Part shown: piece by piece, positions 1 to 12,600 of the stretch
Layout of the letters: each line of letters begins with the position of its first letter
Numbering within the stretch: position 1 is the stretch's first letter
DNA from: Apteryx mantelli
Lineage: Eukaryota; Chordata; Aves; Apterygiformes; Apterygidae
DNA: 64,000 nucleotides
NCBI RefSeq assembly: GCF_036417845.1
Contig: NC_089978.1
Location: 127,502,183 to 127,566,182 of the forward strand
Direction of reading: 5' to 3'
Position numbers and translations under genes: made by a program
Notes under the pieces: generated by a model
Told to the model about the DNA's origin: nothing
The model's database searches: none
The model's input: only the letters and a program-made list of their open reading frames with translations

Positions 1-1451
1 CAAATATCATCAGATTCTGATGAGCAAGCATCACAACAGAATTGAATTCACAACAGAAAGCACCAGATGTTCTGCTCATTGACAGCCTGAGAAAGTAGAC
101 TAATAAGATATTTGTCAGGTCTCCATGCAAATAAAGCCCCCTTGTATACCTGGGGGCATACAAGCAGACCTGGCCCATGCTTGCATGGCACTTTTTAGAG
201 AAAAAAAAACATTTTTTCCTCTCTTCCCCCCATTTAACCACTATTTCATACACCTTAGGAAGTTAGTCCGGATTGCACCTTGCTATTGTCCAAAAAGAAT
301 TCAAACACAATTTAAAAAAACAACAAACTTCTGAGCATTCATAACAGTCACTAGAGAAGGACCACACAAATTCTTGAAAGTAGCCTGCGACAAAATGGGA
401 AGCACAATATTTCTGTTGTGTTCTCAGATATGACAAGACAACTGTCAGACATGACAAGATAACTCTGTAAAGAGAGAGGAAAAGAGAGTAACAGAGAGAA
501 GAAGAGAGAGAAAGAATGAATGGATGGACAGACCAATGGATTTATCAGCCTTTTTCCTGACATTTATTCAGCTATCTCTTAATTACAGATTCTAGATTTA
601 ACATTGCTTTCATCATTTTTTGCTAATTTATTCACCACCCCCCTCTCCTTGTATTTTGAATGAAAAATTCTTCCACCGGAGAAGAATTGCTTCAGTTAAA
701 GAAATTAGCTCCCTGCCCTTCTACCCTTTTAAACTATCTAGAATTGTAACTTTCAGTTATAGTAACCCTCCTATGTTGAGTAATAAGCTACATTTGCACT
801 TGAGCCTTTGTTGGCCCCAAAAAGCCTATAGCATGCAATGTTCTCTCTTTGCCTCCCTTTATCCCTTTGCAGAGACACCTTCTGGGTATTCAGAAAGAGG
901 TTCATTCCCACAGAACCAGACATGCAACCCTTCTGGACAGTCCATGCACCTCCCTTCGCCCAGTGCGATACACAATTCTTTTAACTCACAGCAGTGTAGA
1001 AGAGCCCTCCCCATCACCACCCTGGAGAGGTAAGAGAAAAAAATCCCAGGCCCAATTCTTTCTTTTCAATGATTCTATGTTGTTTGCTTAATTGTATTTA
1101 TGCTAATTTCATTTGCTATCCATTTTCTTCTGAGTGTATATCACCTCGCTCTAATAAAAAGGCAAAGAATCAGTTATGTCAATAGAAAATTCAATTACAG
1201 ATCCAACTGAAACTTCAAAGATACCTCAAAACACGCTTAACCTGAACATGAATTGGGATGTAGATTATAGTCCAGACTCATCTTTAAGCATGAATACACG
1301 TGCAACAATTTTCACTTTTTAAAAAATCATTTCACTTGCTAATGTCTGAAAACCTTGCTACTGTGCAAGCAACAGATAAACCACCGGATAGGTTAAATAA
1401 GTTCTCTAACTTATACTGTTCTGCTAAGACATTTCTACAAGTCATTACACT
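1..1451. other. Unique AT-rich intergenic or intronic sequence
   Basis: I see no gene here. The open frames are short, overlap on both strands and carry no recognisable domain. A purine-rich GA tract lies at 471-516, just after an imperfect 20-bp tandem duplication of the motif atgacaaga(c/t)aact at about 431-464. Nothing else structured was found. Confidence 0.6.
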
Positions 1452-1459
1452 TACACACA

Positions 1460-1506
<47 letters not shown>
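1452..1506. repeat. (CA)n dinucleotide microsatellite
   Basis: An almost pure CA repeat of about 55 bp with a single early interruption (caaaca). The histidine/threonine-rich open frame running across it at 1300-1563 is produced by the repeat and is not a gene. Tracts of this length are usually polymorphic in vertebrates. Confidence 0.97.
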
Positions 1507-1509
<3 letters not shown>

Positions 1510-2704
1510 TTATCTCTGAGCTGCAGGTGCTTATCATTAACTTTATTCTACAAAATGACATAGTACTGGAAAATGTTTCAAAAACAAATGCAGTAATTTT
1601 TTGGGAATTGTTTACAACCTTCTGATATTGACCATGAATTCAGATTCCTCAGAATTTGGGAATTAGTGTCATATGTGAAAACCCTAGATTTGCAGTATGC
1701 CAATCACCTAGTGAAAGTCTTCACATTAGTTACAAAGACACAGGATTCATATACTAAGCCTGCTTTCTTCTCTTATTAGCAGCGGCAATGTGCCATCATT
1801 TGAATCAAAGTTTCTGTCTAGAAGTCTAGCAATTTTCTCCCATAATATTTATTCTATCAACGTAATAGGGACATGAATTACATTTTAGGGGAGGGTCAAT
1901 GTCTGTTGAAATTGTTTCAGAAAGAGGATGGAAACTGAAATGTAGAAGGAGACATTTGGAAATTGCCACAATAATTGTTTCCCAGTTTTCTGGGATCTAC
2001 CTGATTTCTGTGATGTTGAAAGATAATTTTAAGTGGGCCAATGTTTCTGAAGCACCTTAAGACATAATCTGGGAAAGATCTTTAGCATATATTTACTTTT
2101 TCCAAGCAATACCTAGCCCTTTATTAACATTTCTACCAATAAGGAGTGAGATATATATAGACAAGGGAGACTGGAAACATCTATAGAAAATTAAAAAAAA
2201 AAATTAATGCAAGCTAATACTGCTAGAGGAAATAATCTGAAACAAAGTTTGAATACAGGGGAAAACCCAGAAATAGTAATCCTGAATTATTCAAAAGTGA
2301 AAATGAATATTGAGTAAAGCTGGGCAGTTTGTGGGAATAATTTAGCCCCTTTTAGGTCAGAATCAATCGCAGACTTTCAGCCTTCAAAATTATTCAAGTA
2401 ACTTTTTATGTGAACATATTCTACTTCAGATATTGCTCACAAATTTTTCACTGTAACAATGGCTTCAAGTATTTGCTATTCAAAGCATGTGATCAGTCAT
2501 TTAAAGTGCTTGGTACTGTTTCTCACACTGTCTGGATAACTCCCAATGCAACACAGAAGTCTTTCAAGTTGGCTGTACAAATGTTCTAATGTAAACAAAC
2601 TAATCACAGACTGATTGAGATCCTCCTGCAAATAAAAATTTTTATATGATAGTGAACTCTTACTCTTCGTGGCTCCAAATTTTGACATCTATTGGTTTGC
2701 CTCT
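1507..2704. other. Unique AT-rich sequence, nothing recognised
   Basis: No coding region, repeat family or RNA gene could be recognised. The base composition and short A/T runs are those of ordinary vertebrate intergenic DNA. Confidence 0.5.
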
Positions 2705-2935
2705 TCCTCTTTGCAATGTCCTTTCACGTATTTTTGAAGACTGTTTATGTTCCCCCTGAATCTTCTCCTCTTTCAACTAAACAACCCAAACTCTTCCACA
2801 TTTCTTTGTAGGCCAGAAGTTGTAGATCTCTGATCATTCTCCTTGCTATATTCTGAATTGTCTCCCATTAGCACACATCTTTCTTGAAGCAGGATGCCTA
2901 AAATCGGTCCTTGTCAGCGCTAAGCAGAGTATGAA
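2705..2935 (-). mobile_element. Ancient CR1 LINE remnant (3' region, antisense)
   Basis: The + strand keeps the word order of the reverse complement of a CR1 3' region. It has a 'gtccccctc..tcttctctcc' type block at 2750-2770, an 'aactaaacaaccca' block at 2776-2790, an 'atcattctccttgct' block at 2834-2848, and 'tcagcgctaagcagagta' at 2913-2930, which corresponds to the recalled 'aatcagcgcggagtagagc' of ancestral sauropsid CR1. Divergence is heavy and no reading frame survives. It is much older than the copy at 8911. The match is to remembered consensus, so the boundaries are approximate. Confidence 0.7.
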
Positions 2936-3399
2936 TATTTGTATGTGTAGTAGGACACCTTTTTGTAGAAGTTGTCCGGCTCTAAAGGACCATGTGTTAG
3001 GTGAACAAACAAATGTGACCAGAGTGAAGAAGGTGTTCCAAATATACAGACAGTGAAAGCCAGAATTTTTCAGTTTAAAGAAAAGAATGTTCCTTCCTCT
3101 GAATGTCTGTAATTGCTACGCCTTTGGTTTATTCAACCTGTATTTTAGGAACCAACTGAATGGCCATTTATAAATAAAATGCAATGAAGAAATGCATTGA
3201 ACCCATATCACCACAGCACACACGGCAGCCAATGCCAGTTTCTATGGCAGTTGTGGAGCAAGCATTCAGACCCTCAACCTAAAAAATACCAGTGTCTTTA
3301 ACACTTAGCTTAGAAAGTAAATTAGCATGAGCTATGAGCCATCGCCCTTATGATTCACTATTAAGCTATTCTGCATCAACTCAGTACAGGGCAGCTGGG
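2936..3399. other. Unique sequence, nothing recognised
   Basis: No gene or repeat recognised between the old CR1 remnant and the TG/TA repeat that follows. Confidence 0.5.
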
Positions 3400-3461
3400 T
3401 ATGTATGTGTATATATGTATATAGGTATGTGCATATATACACACACACATACATACACACC
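3400..3461. repeat. Compound TATG / TATA / CACA microsatellite
   Basis: Alternating purine-pyrimidine sequence made of tatg, tata, acac and acat units. It is imperfect, about 60 bp long, and a typical slippage-prone simple repeat. Confidence 0.85.
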
Positions 3462-4401
3462 ACTGCTAAATCAAATAATTACACAGAAGCAATACTCAAA
3501 CTAAAGCTCATTCTCATTAAAAAAAAATCACAGATTCTTTCCTCATACATAATATTATAATTTACTCTCGATTGTCTTTAGAAATGTGGAAAATATTATG
3601 CCATGAAATGTTATTTTAGAGCATCAAGAACATTAAATGTTTATGTTCAGTAAATGCCCTCGATCCTCCTTCTGTAGCCAGTGCACATATTTTAAAACAA
3701 CAATTCCAAATATAACTGCATTCCCATTTAACTTACTAGCCAACCTACAGATCGTGACTGGTTCCTGCTCTTGTTTTAAGTAAATAAATTAATATGTATG
3801 CTGGAAGTACCTCCACCAGTCAGTAACACTCAGAATACATTGTGCCCATTCCTAAAGCTCAAAAGTTAAGTCAAACAAGAAAAAAAAATCTCTTGAGGAT
3901 CCTCCTATTTCCTGCTTCTCACAGGTTGGAAAGAAAATATGCTGAAGTAACATGAGCTCAGATGTTCCCATGAGGATTTCTACTTTGACAAGAAAGATTA
4001 TACATATATATCGATGACAGGTTTTTTGATAGAATAATTAGAGAAACTAAATATTATACAGTGATTTTGACTGGATCAGTTTTACTTGCAGAGAATACAA
4101 AGGTGAGTTCTGCACATTGCCTCTCCACGACTTGCCTTTTTATTAGTTTGGCTTTTTTTTTTTTTTTTTCCCAAATGTGAGAGTGCTATAAATTTGTTAG
4201 CCAAGATTTCTGAAACATTTAGCAATTTCAGCATCCAGCCTGAGACCCATTGTAGGGACCTTATTTACAGAAAATAAGCACAAGGTGTTTCTTGGAAAAT
4301 TGTGAGCTTTAAAAAAAAAAAAAAATTATGGCAGGAATAATAGGATCTGCAAATTTCTGTAGTGTAATCTGATGTTGGCTCTGTTTTATCTCTTTCTGTA
4401 G
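3462..4401. other. Unique sequence with T17 and A15 runs
   Basis: No gene is seen. Two long homopolymer runs stand out: 17 T at 4153-4169 and 15 A at 4311-4325. The last 30 bases are pyrimidine-rich and end in AG, forming the possible splice acceptor of the next feature. Confidence 0.5.
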
Positions 4402-4584
4402 ATTACTCCACAATCAGAAGCTTTGATCAAGTCCACTTCTTCTCCAGTTCTTATGAGCTTCACCCTGGAATTTGCTGTTCCAGAATCATACAGTTGCCAT
4501 ACAAAGACATTGTTGGAGAGGCCTGATGGAAACTGGTCCTTTTCACAACAAGGCCTTGAACACACTACCATTAAAAAAAAATAA
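4402..4584 (+). CDS. Candidate terminal coding exon, unidentified product
   Basis: A pyrimidine-rich tract (4382-4399) ends in AG at 4400-4401, with a branch-point-like ctgat about 30 bases upstream. An open frame starts at the first base after the AG and runs 60 codons to TAA at 4582-4584. The translation includes SPVLMSFTLEFAVPESYSCH, followed by a Trp-Ser-Phe segment, and ends in three lysines. The AATAAA hexamer at 4580-4585 overlaps the stop codon, and a T/GT-rich tract lies at about 4662-4696. Together these look like a last exon, though that T-rich tract is further away than usual for a polyadenylation downstream element. I do not recognise the protein. The minus strand is also open over 4386-4571, which weakens the coding case. 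It could be a chance frame, a lncRNA exon or a decayed retrocopy. Confidence 0.25.
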   Translation: MTPQSEALIKSTSSPVLMSFTLEFAVPESYSCHTKTLLERPDGNWSFSQQGLEHTTIKKK

Positions 4585-4585
4585 A

Positions 4586-7500
4586 ATCATTTTTTGCCAG
4601 CTATTACCACACAGCGGTGATTGCAGGTACTCTACTACTTCTTTGCCTGTATTACAGAAGAGGGTTGTGTTTTTTTGTTTTTTTGTTTTTTTTGCTGACC
4701 AGAGGACATAGGGGTGAGGGAATTGGAATAGAAAATATAAGACAAAAAGGTAACTTTAAGAAAATTTAAAAGAAAGCTGAAACAAACTATGCAAAAACTA
4801 AATTCCCTTCAAAAAGCACTGAGTCCAGACTTGCAAGACACTCTAGTTATCTAACCTTCAAGCTGCCTGCAACTTTTTCCCATTTTCATTTATTTTGTTT
4901 GCTATAATTACAGAAAGGCTAAAAAACTTTATTTGCTTCAGACCACCTGCCTGTAATTTAGAAATATATCCTAAATCATCCAGCACGAGAGCAGTAGGGT
5001 AATGTCTGTATATTCTTCCATCAGTGCAGCATTCCAAGATGCAAATATCAGAATAGCACAGTGCAGGCTTACTCTGCCACGATTTTCCTGCTTCCATAAG
5101 ACTCAGCAAACAACTTCAATTACAAAAGTGTTCTTAAAGAAGAATTATGGGGAAAGCCAGCTGAAGGTTCCAAATCATTAACAAAGTACATATGACAATT
5201 GCCTCCTCATCCAAAACCACACATCCTAAAAGCCTAAGAAAGGCTACAGTGATGGTATTTCCTCTGTCCCTAGAAAAGTACAGAGAATCCTGTGAGAAAG
5301 TCTATTCCCATTGTTCCTGAATCAGATGGTACAAATCTCTGACTTCAGATGGCTATCCAAAAACTAAACACAGGACTTACACCCCATATTTCTCTGGAGC
5401 AGTCAGATAAGCTCTATCAGACAAAACACATGAGATAAATACTGCCAAGGACACAGGAATAAGTCAATGTAGGATAACAAGTCTGTCAGCTGTTTCACAG
5501 TAAATTCCTCTTCCTTTAGTGGTTCGCAATTCAGTTACTTCACCTTTGCTGCATGGTAAGAATATGCAGATAGGAGCTACCAAACAGCAGCTGATTTGCA
5601 GTGAATTCACAGTTTACTTCACTCCATAGTCAACTATGTATGTCTGACAGTTCATTTCTAAGGGACTTCGGGAAGAATTGCTCTAGAATTGTTGCTGAGA
5701 AGCCCAATAGAGCTACAGGGAGCCGATTCTATTTATTAAAGAAAAAAAAACAAATAAAATGCTTCTTTAATTGGCACAAACTTTGTCCAAGGCCTGTGGG
5801 ATAAAATGATTTTGGCTTAGCGCTTATTCAAATGTTAACAGTAACACACAAACATTAAACTGTTTGAGAAAAAGTAACAGTTGGACACTCCTTCCAGTCC
5901 AACATAAATAGAAATAAATGCTTAAAGATATGAAGTGCCTTTGCATTTGTATGGAGCAGAAAGGCTTTCACATAACATGCTACGCTCAGAGGAGAAGTTT
6001 CAGTAGTTCTTGTTGTAACTGGGTGAATGACAGACCCTAGCTACAAGGGTTCTTGTACTTGTGTAAAGTAAACAACCCTGAACTGAGCCCTCTCAGGAAT
6101 ATAACAATGTCAAGTGGTCTTTAACTTCTAAAATTTATAACATTGAATACTGACTTGAAAACTGGACTATAAGCAGTTTGATAAACAGCCTAAAAGTATG
6201 CCAGTGCAAGAAAGCCACATTTAGCTCAATGATTTACAGCAGAGGTCTATGAATCTCCCACAGGAGAATACAGTCTTTACTAGTAGTACTACTTTTCTTC
6301 TTCTCCTGTAGTGGAAGAACAAGTTCTATTACAAAGATATGACAGTTTTGAACACTTCACCCCTCTGACACTTATACAAGACTCTACAGGAACAGAATTC
6401 TCTGATCAGTCACATCCAGTATTCTGCCCTTTTACAGAATCTCCTCTGACATATAGGCCAAAGGGGGATCAGACATGAGGAAAATAGGAAAAGCCTTTCT
6501 GCAAGTGGGTTGGTGGGTTGCCACTAAAATCTATCCAAGAGACATAGAAATGAAAAACCAGTTTACCAGTATCATCCAAAATGCAACAGATCTCTGCTAA
6601 GTACATGGTGAGTTTACTCTCTTGTCATTCATTTGTCAAGCATGACTTGCTGCACTACAGTGCATTAACAAAGGCTTCTAAAGCTTTGGGCGGAATTTCA
6701 AGAAATAGCCAATATTAATCTAATTCCTCTAGTTTTAACAGGAGAAGAGTAACACCATGACAGTGTGTCCACTATGCAAAGGAGAGACAAGTTAATAAAA
6801 TCAAGGAAATTATAACTGTCTTCCAAAGGTTGTCTTAACTGAATTACCACAGTTAGGAAAAGGCCCTTGACTCTCCAGAATATAATACATAGCAATGATT
6901 ATTTTCTACTCATTTTTTCAAGGTAACATTTTGAAAGTTCAAAGGAAAACTTTTTCCAGAGGAAACACCAGAAAAAAGCAGAAAAAGCAAAGAGCAAAGT
7001 ACTACTTTGGGAACGGAGCCAAAACAGCTCAAGTGTCTTGAAACAATAATTTTATATTCCTTTCTTCCTCTTAATGAACACAGTGGCAAGCAAATCGCTC
7101 ACTAATAGACTAATACTTTAAAAAAAACTTAAACACACTGAAATTTACTTGAGTGTAGTATCTGTTCACTAACAAAGTGAGAAAAAGTTTTCATCCATCT
7201 CAGAACATTCTTTAATTTAATGCTGTCCTGTTGTAATGATTTTTCAGTGTTTTTCTATGAAAGATCTGAGACACAAGCTGGACAGAGCACTCAAATGTCT
7301 TCTTAATCATCATGCTAATGAGTGTTCAGAGGACTTGTTTCCAGATTTTATTGCTCTTTTGGAAGTTCATTAAAGTTCTTTGTTTCAAAAAAGAAGAAAA
7401 CCAAAGAAGTCTATGAAGTAATTGCGGTATTCCTTAACTTACTTGATCTTAGTCTATGGTTTCTGGGAACAAGTTAGTAAGGTTTAATGTCTACATTAAA

Positions 7501-8910
7501 ACAGTGTAATGGAAACATTGAATTGTGAACCAAAATCAATAGAGGAAGACCACTTGCTCAAAGCTTTATATATAATAAAATAAATGGAAGCCATGAAACA
7601 CTTGCAAACAGCATTGAGGTGACAGGCTTTCTTTGCTAAACACCCCATAAGCTGTGCTGTGATCAAGTATATCGAAAAAAGAAACCTGGAAAAATCACTG
7701 AAGGATTGAAATGCAACTCCACTGAAGTCTGTGTGAGCATTGTTAGTCACATCTGTTCTCTCACTCCTATTTTGGCATGGTACCATTAAGAGCAGAAGCT
7801 GGCCTGCTTTCTTCACACAATATTCTCATGAGTTAGGATAAATAGTTAGGTCCTCCCTTGCCTTTTAATAGTAAAATTTGAAGAAAATGTGGGTTGTCAT
7901 TATAATATGTATTTTAGGTGTTCTCTGCAACGTTTCCACAGGTCCAGTTGTAGTACAATTTATGTACATTTTAAATTTCAAAAAAATTCTCACTCATTAC
8001 GCTTTAAAAATAATTTTGCCAATGACCAAATATGCAATAAAGATATGTCCTGAAGAAAAACCTGTTATGATGTTTGGGGTCAAATTCCTATGGTTTAGTG
8101 ATTTTCTCGTAGTACTAGGCTGTTTGAAATTAATGAAGGTAAATACTTTAATCTTGTCTTCATAGGGCTTTTTTGCAGAGAAAAGGAAAGAACTTATTAA
8201 TAGACAATGATGTAAGCAAGGTAGCATAAAAAATGTATTACTTGGAAACTAAGAAACATGTAGCGAGGAAGTGAGCAATATCTATGAAAGAAGGCTTGAG
8301 GGCTGTGTAGTAGAGATGGCTTAGTAAACACCAACATTTTTCTTCAAATACTCTTTCACTCCCTTTTTAACTTCAATGTCTCTGGGGCAAATATTTCCTT
8401 TGATCAGAAATATATTTTCCTGAGGATGATATACTTCATTTGAAACAGAGCACAAATTAGTTTTCTAAAATAAAAAACACTATATAATCTTTTGGCAAAG
8501 AGATTTAAAAGAATATATATTACAGTCAAAATGTGTGCCACTTGGCTTCATTAAATAAACTTTCAGGAAACTTGTTTAAGTCAGAGAAAAATACTCAAAA
8601 CCACACAGACGCATAATACTGCCACCAAGCACAATCTGGTGGAACTGAAGACAAGTATTATTTAATCCCCAATTGTATGCTACAAATTAAGAATTCCATT
8701 TGTAATCTTGGTTATTTTTCAGAAATACACAAACATTCTAGCTTTGAACACATGGGCACTTGATAGCAACTTCAATCATCCACTGGGCCAATGCCCTTAA
8801 TCTCTTAAATGCCCAATCTCTTAAATGCATGTGAACTGAAAACCAACTAATGTGAACTCTTGCATAACATCGGCTAAGAAACCTCACTCATTATTTTTGT
8901 CCTATATCAT
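4586..8910. other. Unique AT-rich sequence without recognisable genes
   Basis: More than 4 kb with no supported gene. The open frames (for example 7496-7816 minus and 7878-8165 plus) are low-complexity, lack motifs and overlap each other in antisense. A small tandem duplication of 'aatctcttaaatgc' occurs at about 8798-8828. No repeat family was recognised. Confidence 0.5.
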
Positions 8911-9600
8911 AGGATCACAGAATACCTCAGGCAGGAAGGGACCTCAGGAGGTCTCTAGTTCAACCCCCTGCTTGAAGCAGAGTCAGCTGAGGTCAGACCA
9001 GGCTGCTCAAGGCTTTATCCAGTCAGGTCTGGAAAACTTCCAAGGATGGAGCCTGCACAGCCTCGCTGGGCAACCAGCTCCACCACCTCACTGTCCTCAT
9101 GGGGAAAAGGTTTTTCCTTACATTCAGTCTGAACCTTTCTTGTTTCACCTTATGCCTGTTGTCTCCTGTCATCCCATCATGCATTGCTGTGAAGAGCCTC
9201 ACCCCATACTCTTGGTAACCTCCACATAGGTCCTGGGGGGATGCTGTTAGATGCCCCCGAAGCCGTCTTTTCTCCAGGCTGAACAAGCCCCGTCCCTTAG
9301 CCTCTCCTCACAGCACAAGTGTTCCAGCCTCCAGGGCTGTCTTGGTGGCTCTCTGCTGGACTCGCTCCAGTTTATCAATGTTTCTCATGCATTGGGGGGC
9401 CCAAAACTGGACACTATTCTAAATATGGTCTAATGAGTGCTGAGTGCTCTTGTTCATACAACTGAGCATGCTATTGGCCTTCTTTGCTGCCAGGGTCCAC
9501 TGCTGCCTAAAGTCATGCCACTTGTTAGCTATCAAGGCTCTCCTGTTCTTTTCAGCACAGCTGCTCCTCGGCCAAACACTCCCTAGCCTTTGTGTGTTAA
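8911..9600 (-). mobile_element. CR1 LINE, 5'-truncated copy (3' end of ORF2 and 3' UTR)
   Basis: CR1 is the dominant non-LTR retrotransposon of birds and other sauropsids; most copies are 5'-truncated 3' ends. This copy is antisense to the + strand. Its 3' terminus is at the left edge, where 'aggatcacagaat' (8913-8925) is the reverse complement of the CR1 terminal motif. Diagnostic blocks follow in order: 'gaagggacctcaggaggtct' (8935-8954), 'tccaaggatggagcctgcac' (9039-9058), 'tttttccttaca' (9111-9122), 'cttctctccaggctgaaca'-like sequence near 9268-9287, 'ctcgctccagtttatcaatg' (9361-9380) and 'ggcccaaaactggacac' (9399-9415). Divergence is moderate; a short minus-strand frame (9023-9286) is a remnant, not a working reverse transcriptase. 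The right (5') edge fades near 9600. The wording resembles avian CR1 and is the main reason to call the host a bird. Confidence 0.95.
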
Positions 9601-12600
9601 ATTTGGTTTACACTGTATCATAACCATTCTAAAAAGCAGCGAGTTTTTAAGATTGGAAGACACTCTCTGTTAACAGGAAGTACCTTACTTCTGTTCTAAT
9701 ATGGTTGCCATCAACTTCAACCAGCGCATCCCACTGGAAGTTCCAAAGCTGATACACAGCTATAGGAAGGCAGTAAATATAGGACATAAATAATGCAAAC
9801 AATTGTAGGCAATGCAAAAAATATAGTATGTGAATGGGTTGATCCTATACTAGCAGCTTTGGACTTCATTCCTTTCTTTCATTGCTGGAGACAATACTAA
9901 ACAGGATCAGCACAGGCAAGATAGATGCAAAATGTCATCAGCTATGGCTACAATATGTTCCATATCAACTCTTTCCAGTTCTGCCTCTACCATGTCACAT
10001 GCTAAAGCATGAATCTTGTCCTATAGGAGAAAATGTTGCCTGAGGTAGGCAGATATTTTTTAAATGTGCTTCCTCCACACTCGCATGGAGACCTCGGTGT
10101 ATGGTTATCTACAACACAAGATCTGCACTTCCAAAACATATCTTGATTTTGTATCCTCTTTTGCATTGGCATACAGTGGTTTTCTAGACACACCATCTGA
10201 CTGGCCCTAATCTACAGATGCAAACCTAACAGGGAACAATCTAACAGATTCTCTCCAGGACACAGTGACACGTGGAGGAAACAAAATAAATTGAACTGGC
10301 ACTTTGAGAACTGTTTACTCTCTTCCCTTATTCTCCCCTCTAGGTTTGTGAATCTTTACCGTTAAAAAAACAATGCTGTACGCAAACTGCAGCATTGTAG
10401 CATTTAATCCTTTAAATGGCAAATTTGCTAGAAGAACTTTGGGTAGAACTTACAATGATGGGAAGCACAATAGAAAATCGAATGTTACCTGAAACCATAG
10501 GTTACTAAAATATACTTTTGCTTGAGTGGAGAAATCATTAATGTCTTTGGTCCTACTGTCAAATAAAATGAAAAGAAGAATCAATTTCCATGAGAGTTGC
10601 ATAGGTTAACAAAAATTCACCTGTAGGCTGTCAGAATATTTTTATATCAACAGAAGTCATGAAAAACTCTGAAATGTCTTCCTCTTTTTTTAATTATGGC
10701 ATTGTTAAAATTATGGCTGAAAGTTGGAAAAGTTAACTGTTACCTCATGAAGTTACTATTGCCAGTATTATCCTGCTCTACACTGGAAAGTCTCTCTAAT
10801 TGTATCTGGTTTGTATTTAAAAAATGTAGACCTCTTGATCTTGATGGAGAATCGTCTGCCATCACAATGCCATCTAACTGTCTGGGGATCCTCCTCCTTT
10901 GATAACACATCTAAACAACAAGTAGCCACCTACCTAAGCCGTTGGTGTGATGCTATAGAAAACAGCATTTATTCCTGAAGGGTTATCCTCCCATCCATTC
11001 AGGTTAATTCTTTCTGCATTCACAGCCATCACATTCAGTCCCATTTATTTTAGCTGAGTTACATTCAGGGCAAACTGTGAATAATACCTAGCTCCTTTAT
11101 TGGAATAAATTCAGGAATTTATGGTATACCTGCATTTAAAAGATCCACAGTGAATTGCCTCAATGTTTATACAGCTATAGTTTTTACTTGTATTTTAAGG
11201 ATGATGCCACCTCTGTTAATAATTGTTCTTTGCCATACATTTTGTAGGCTAGAGCAAATTTAATTTAACAGAAAGACTAAGGAGCAAATATGTTTAACAT
11301 GACTGTAAAAACGTAGCAATTACCATCATATTTCTGTCCCCATTAGCAAACTGTGACCTGGTTCATAATCACCACATGCCACATGGATACTGTTGGGTAT
11401 ACCAGCACTCTATGTAGTAACACTTCTGCTGTAAGACATCTACAAAGGCTGGCTAGGGGAATCCTGTTGTAGCATCACTGCCAAATCTCCTGAATGGTAA
11501 GAAAGTGCCAAGGCACTCTAACCCTCCATGGAAAAGTTCAGAGTCCCTTAATGAATCGTAGTGGATTTCAGGAGATTTTGTATAGAGCATTACAGGGAGC
11601 CACAATAAAAGGGTTAGACAAATTCTGCCAGATGGTCTTCTTGCTCTCTGAAGCATCACTGGCACAGAATAAATACAGTAGTCCTTAGCTGAGCCAAAAG
11701 TGTGGCAAAATGATCTCTCCAAGTCTAAGCTACTTTCACGAAGCCGATTCCCTTATTAGCCATTCTACTCTGCACTCAGATGTAGCCCTACTATCAAATA
11801 ATGCAAGTACCCATTACAGATTTTGGATGTGCTGAAAGTTTAAGCTGCTTCAAACAATTCTTGGAAACTCATGGCAAACCAATCCAGACATTTTGGGTCA
11901 AGAAAAGAGAATGAGGGCTGGAACACTCAAATGACCCTTGGAAGGATAATTTTATCTTTAAAAGGTAGATGGGAACTGACAGTTTTAGAAAGGTTGGACA
12001 CTGCTTCTGAGCATAGGAACAAAACCTTTCCTGCCACATGTCCATAGTGTATTTACTGTCCAGCCCGGCAGTGTGTGCCCTGAAATTCAGTTAATCATGT
12101 GACAACCTGAATTGAATTTCCCACAGATATCTTTGGTAAAGTTTTCATCTATTAAAAATCTCATTAGGGAAGATAAGTGATGCAGTGACTAGAATATCAA
12201 AGACTGTGCCCAACACTCTAGTCTCATCAGGTAATCTGCCATATAATTAGATCATGATGATGCTTTAATAATCATCACTATCAGTATAATGCTTCTGATC
12301 TATCTTATGTGTTAATAGGTTAATTTAATGTTTGTAAATGTTCCCTGAAGGAAAGAACTAAAGAAAATCTTTAATTCTTATGTTCTCAAGGTATAAAAAA
12401 AAAATAAGGCTACACTTGAGTCTGCAGTACAGTAGGACACATGATCAATGCGGAACAACCAACAGAGTATGAAGGATTTACATTGAGCCCACTTGAGTAC
12501 TGACTCACTTTTGAGAAGTGAAATGGCACTTAGCATTTGAAGAGCTAAAAAAAAACAAAAACAAGAAAAAAAAATCAACCTAAAGCTACTCCTCTACATT

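Noticed and set aside
1300..1563. 87-codon frame with a Thr-His repeat
   Set aside because: Produced by the (CA)n microsatellite.
9023..9286. 87-codon minus-strand frame as a gene
   Set aside because: It is inside the CR1 element and is a decayed part of its 3' region.
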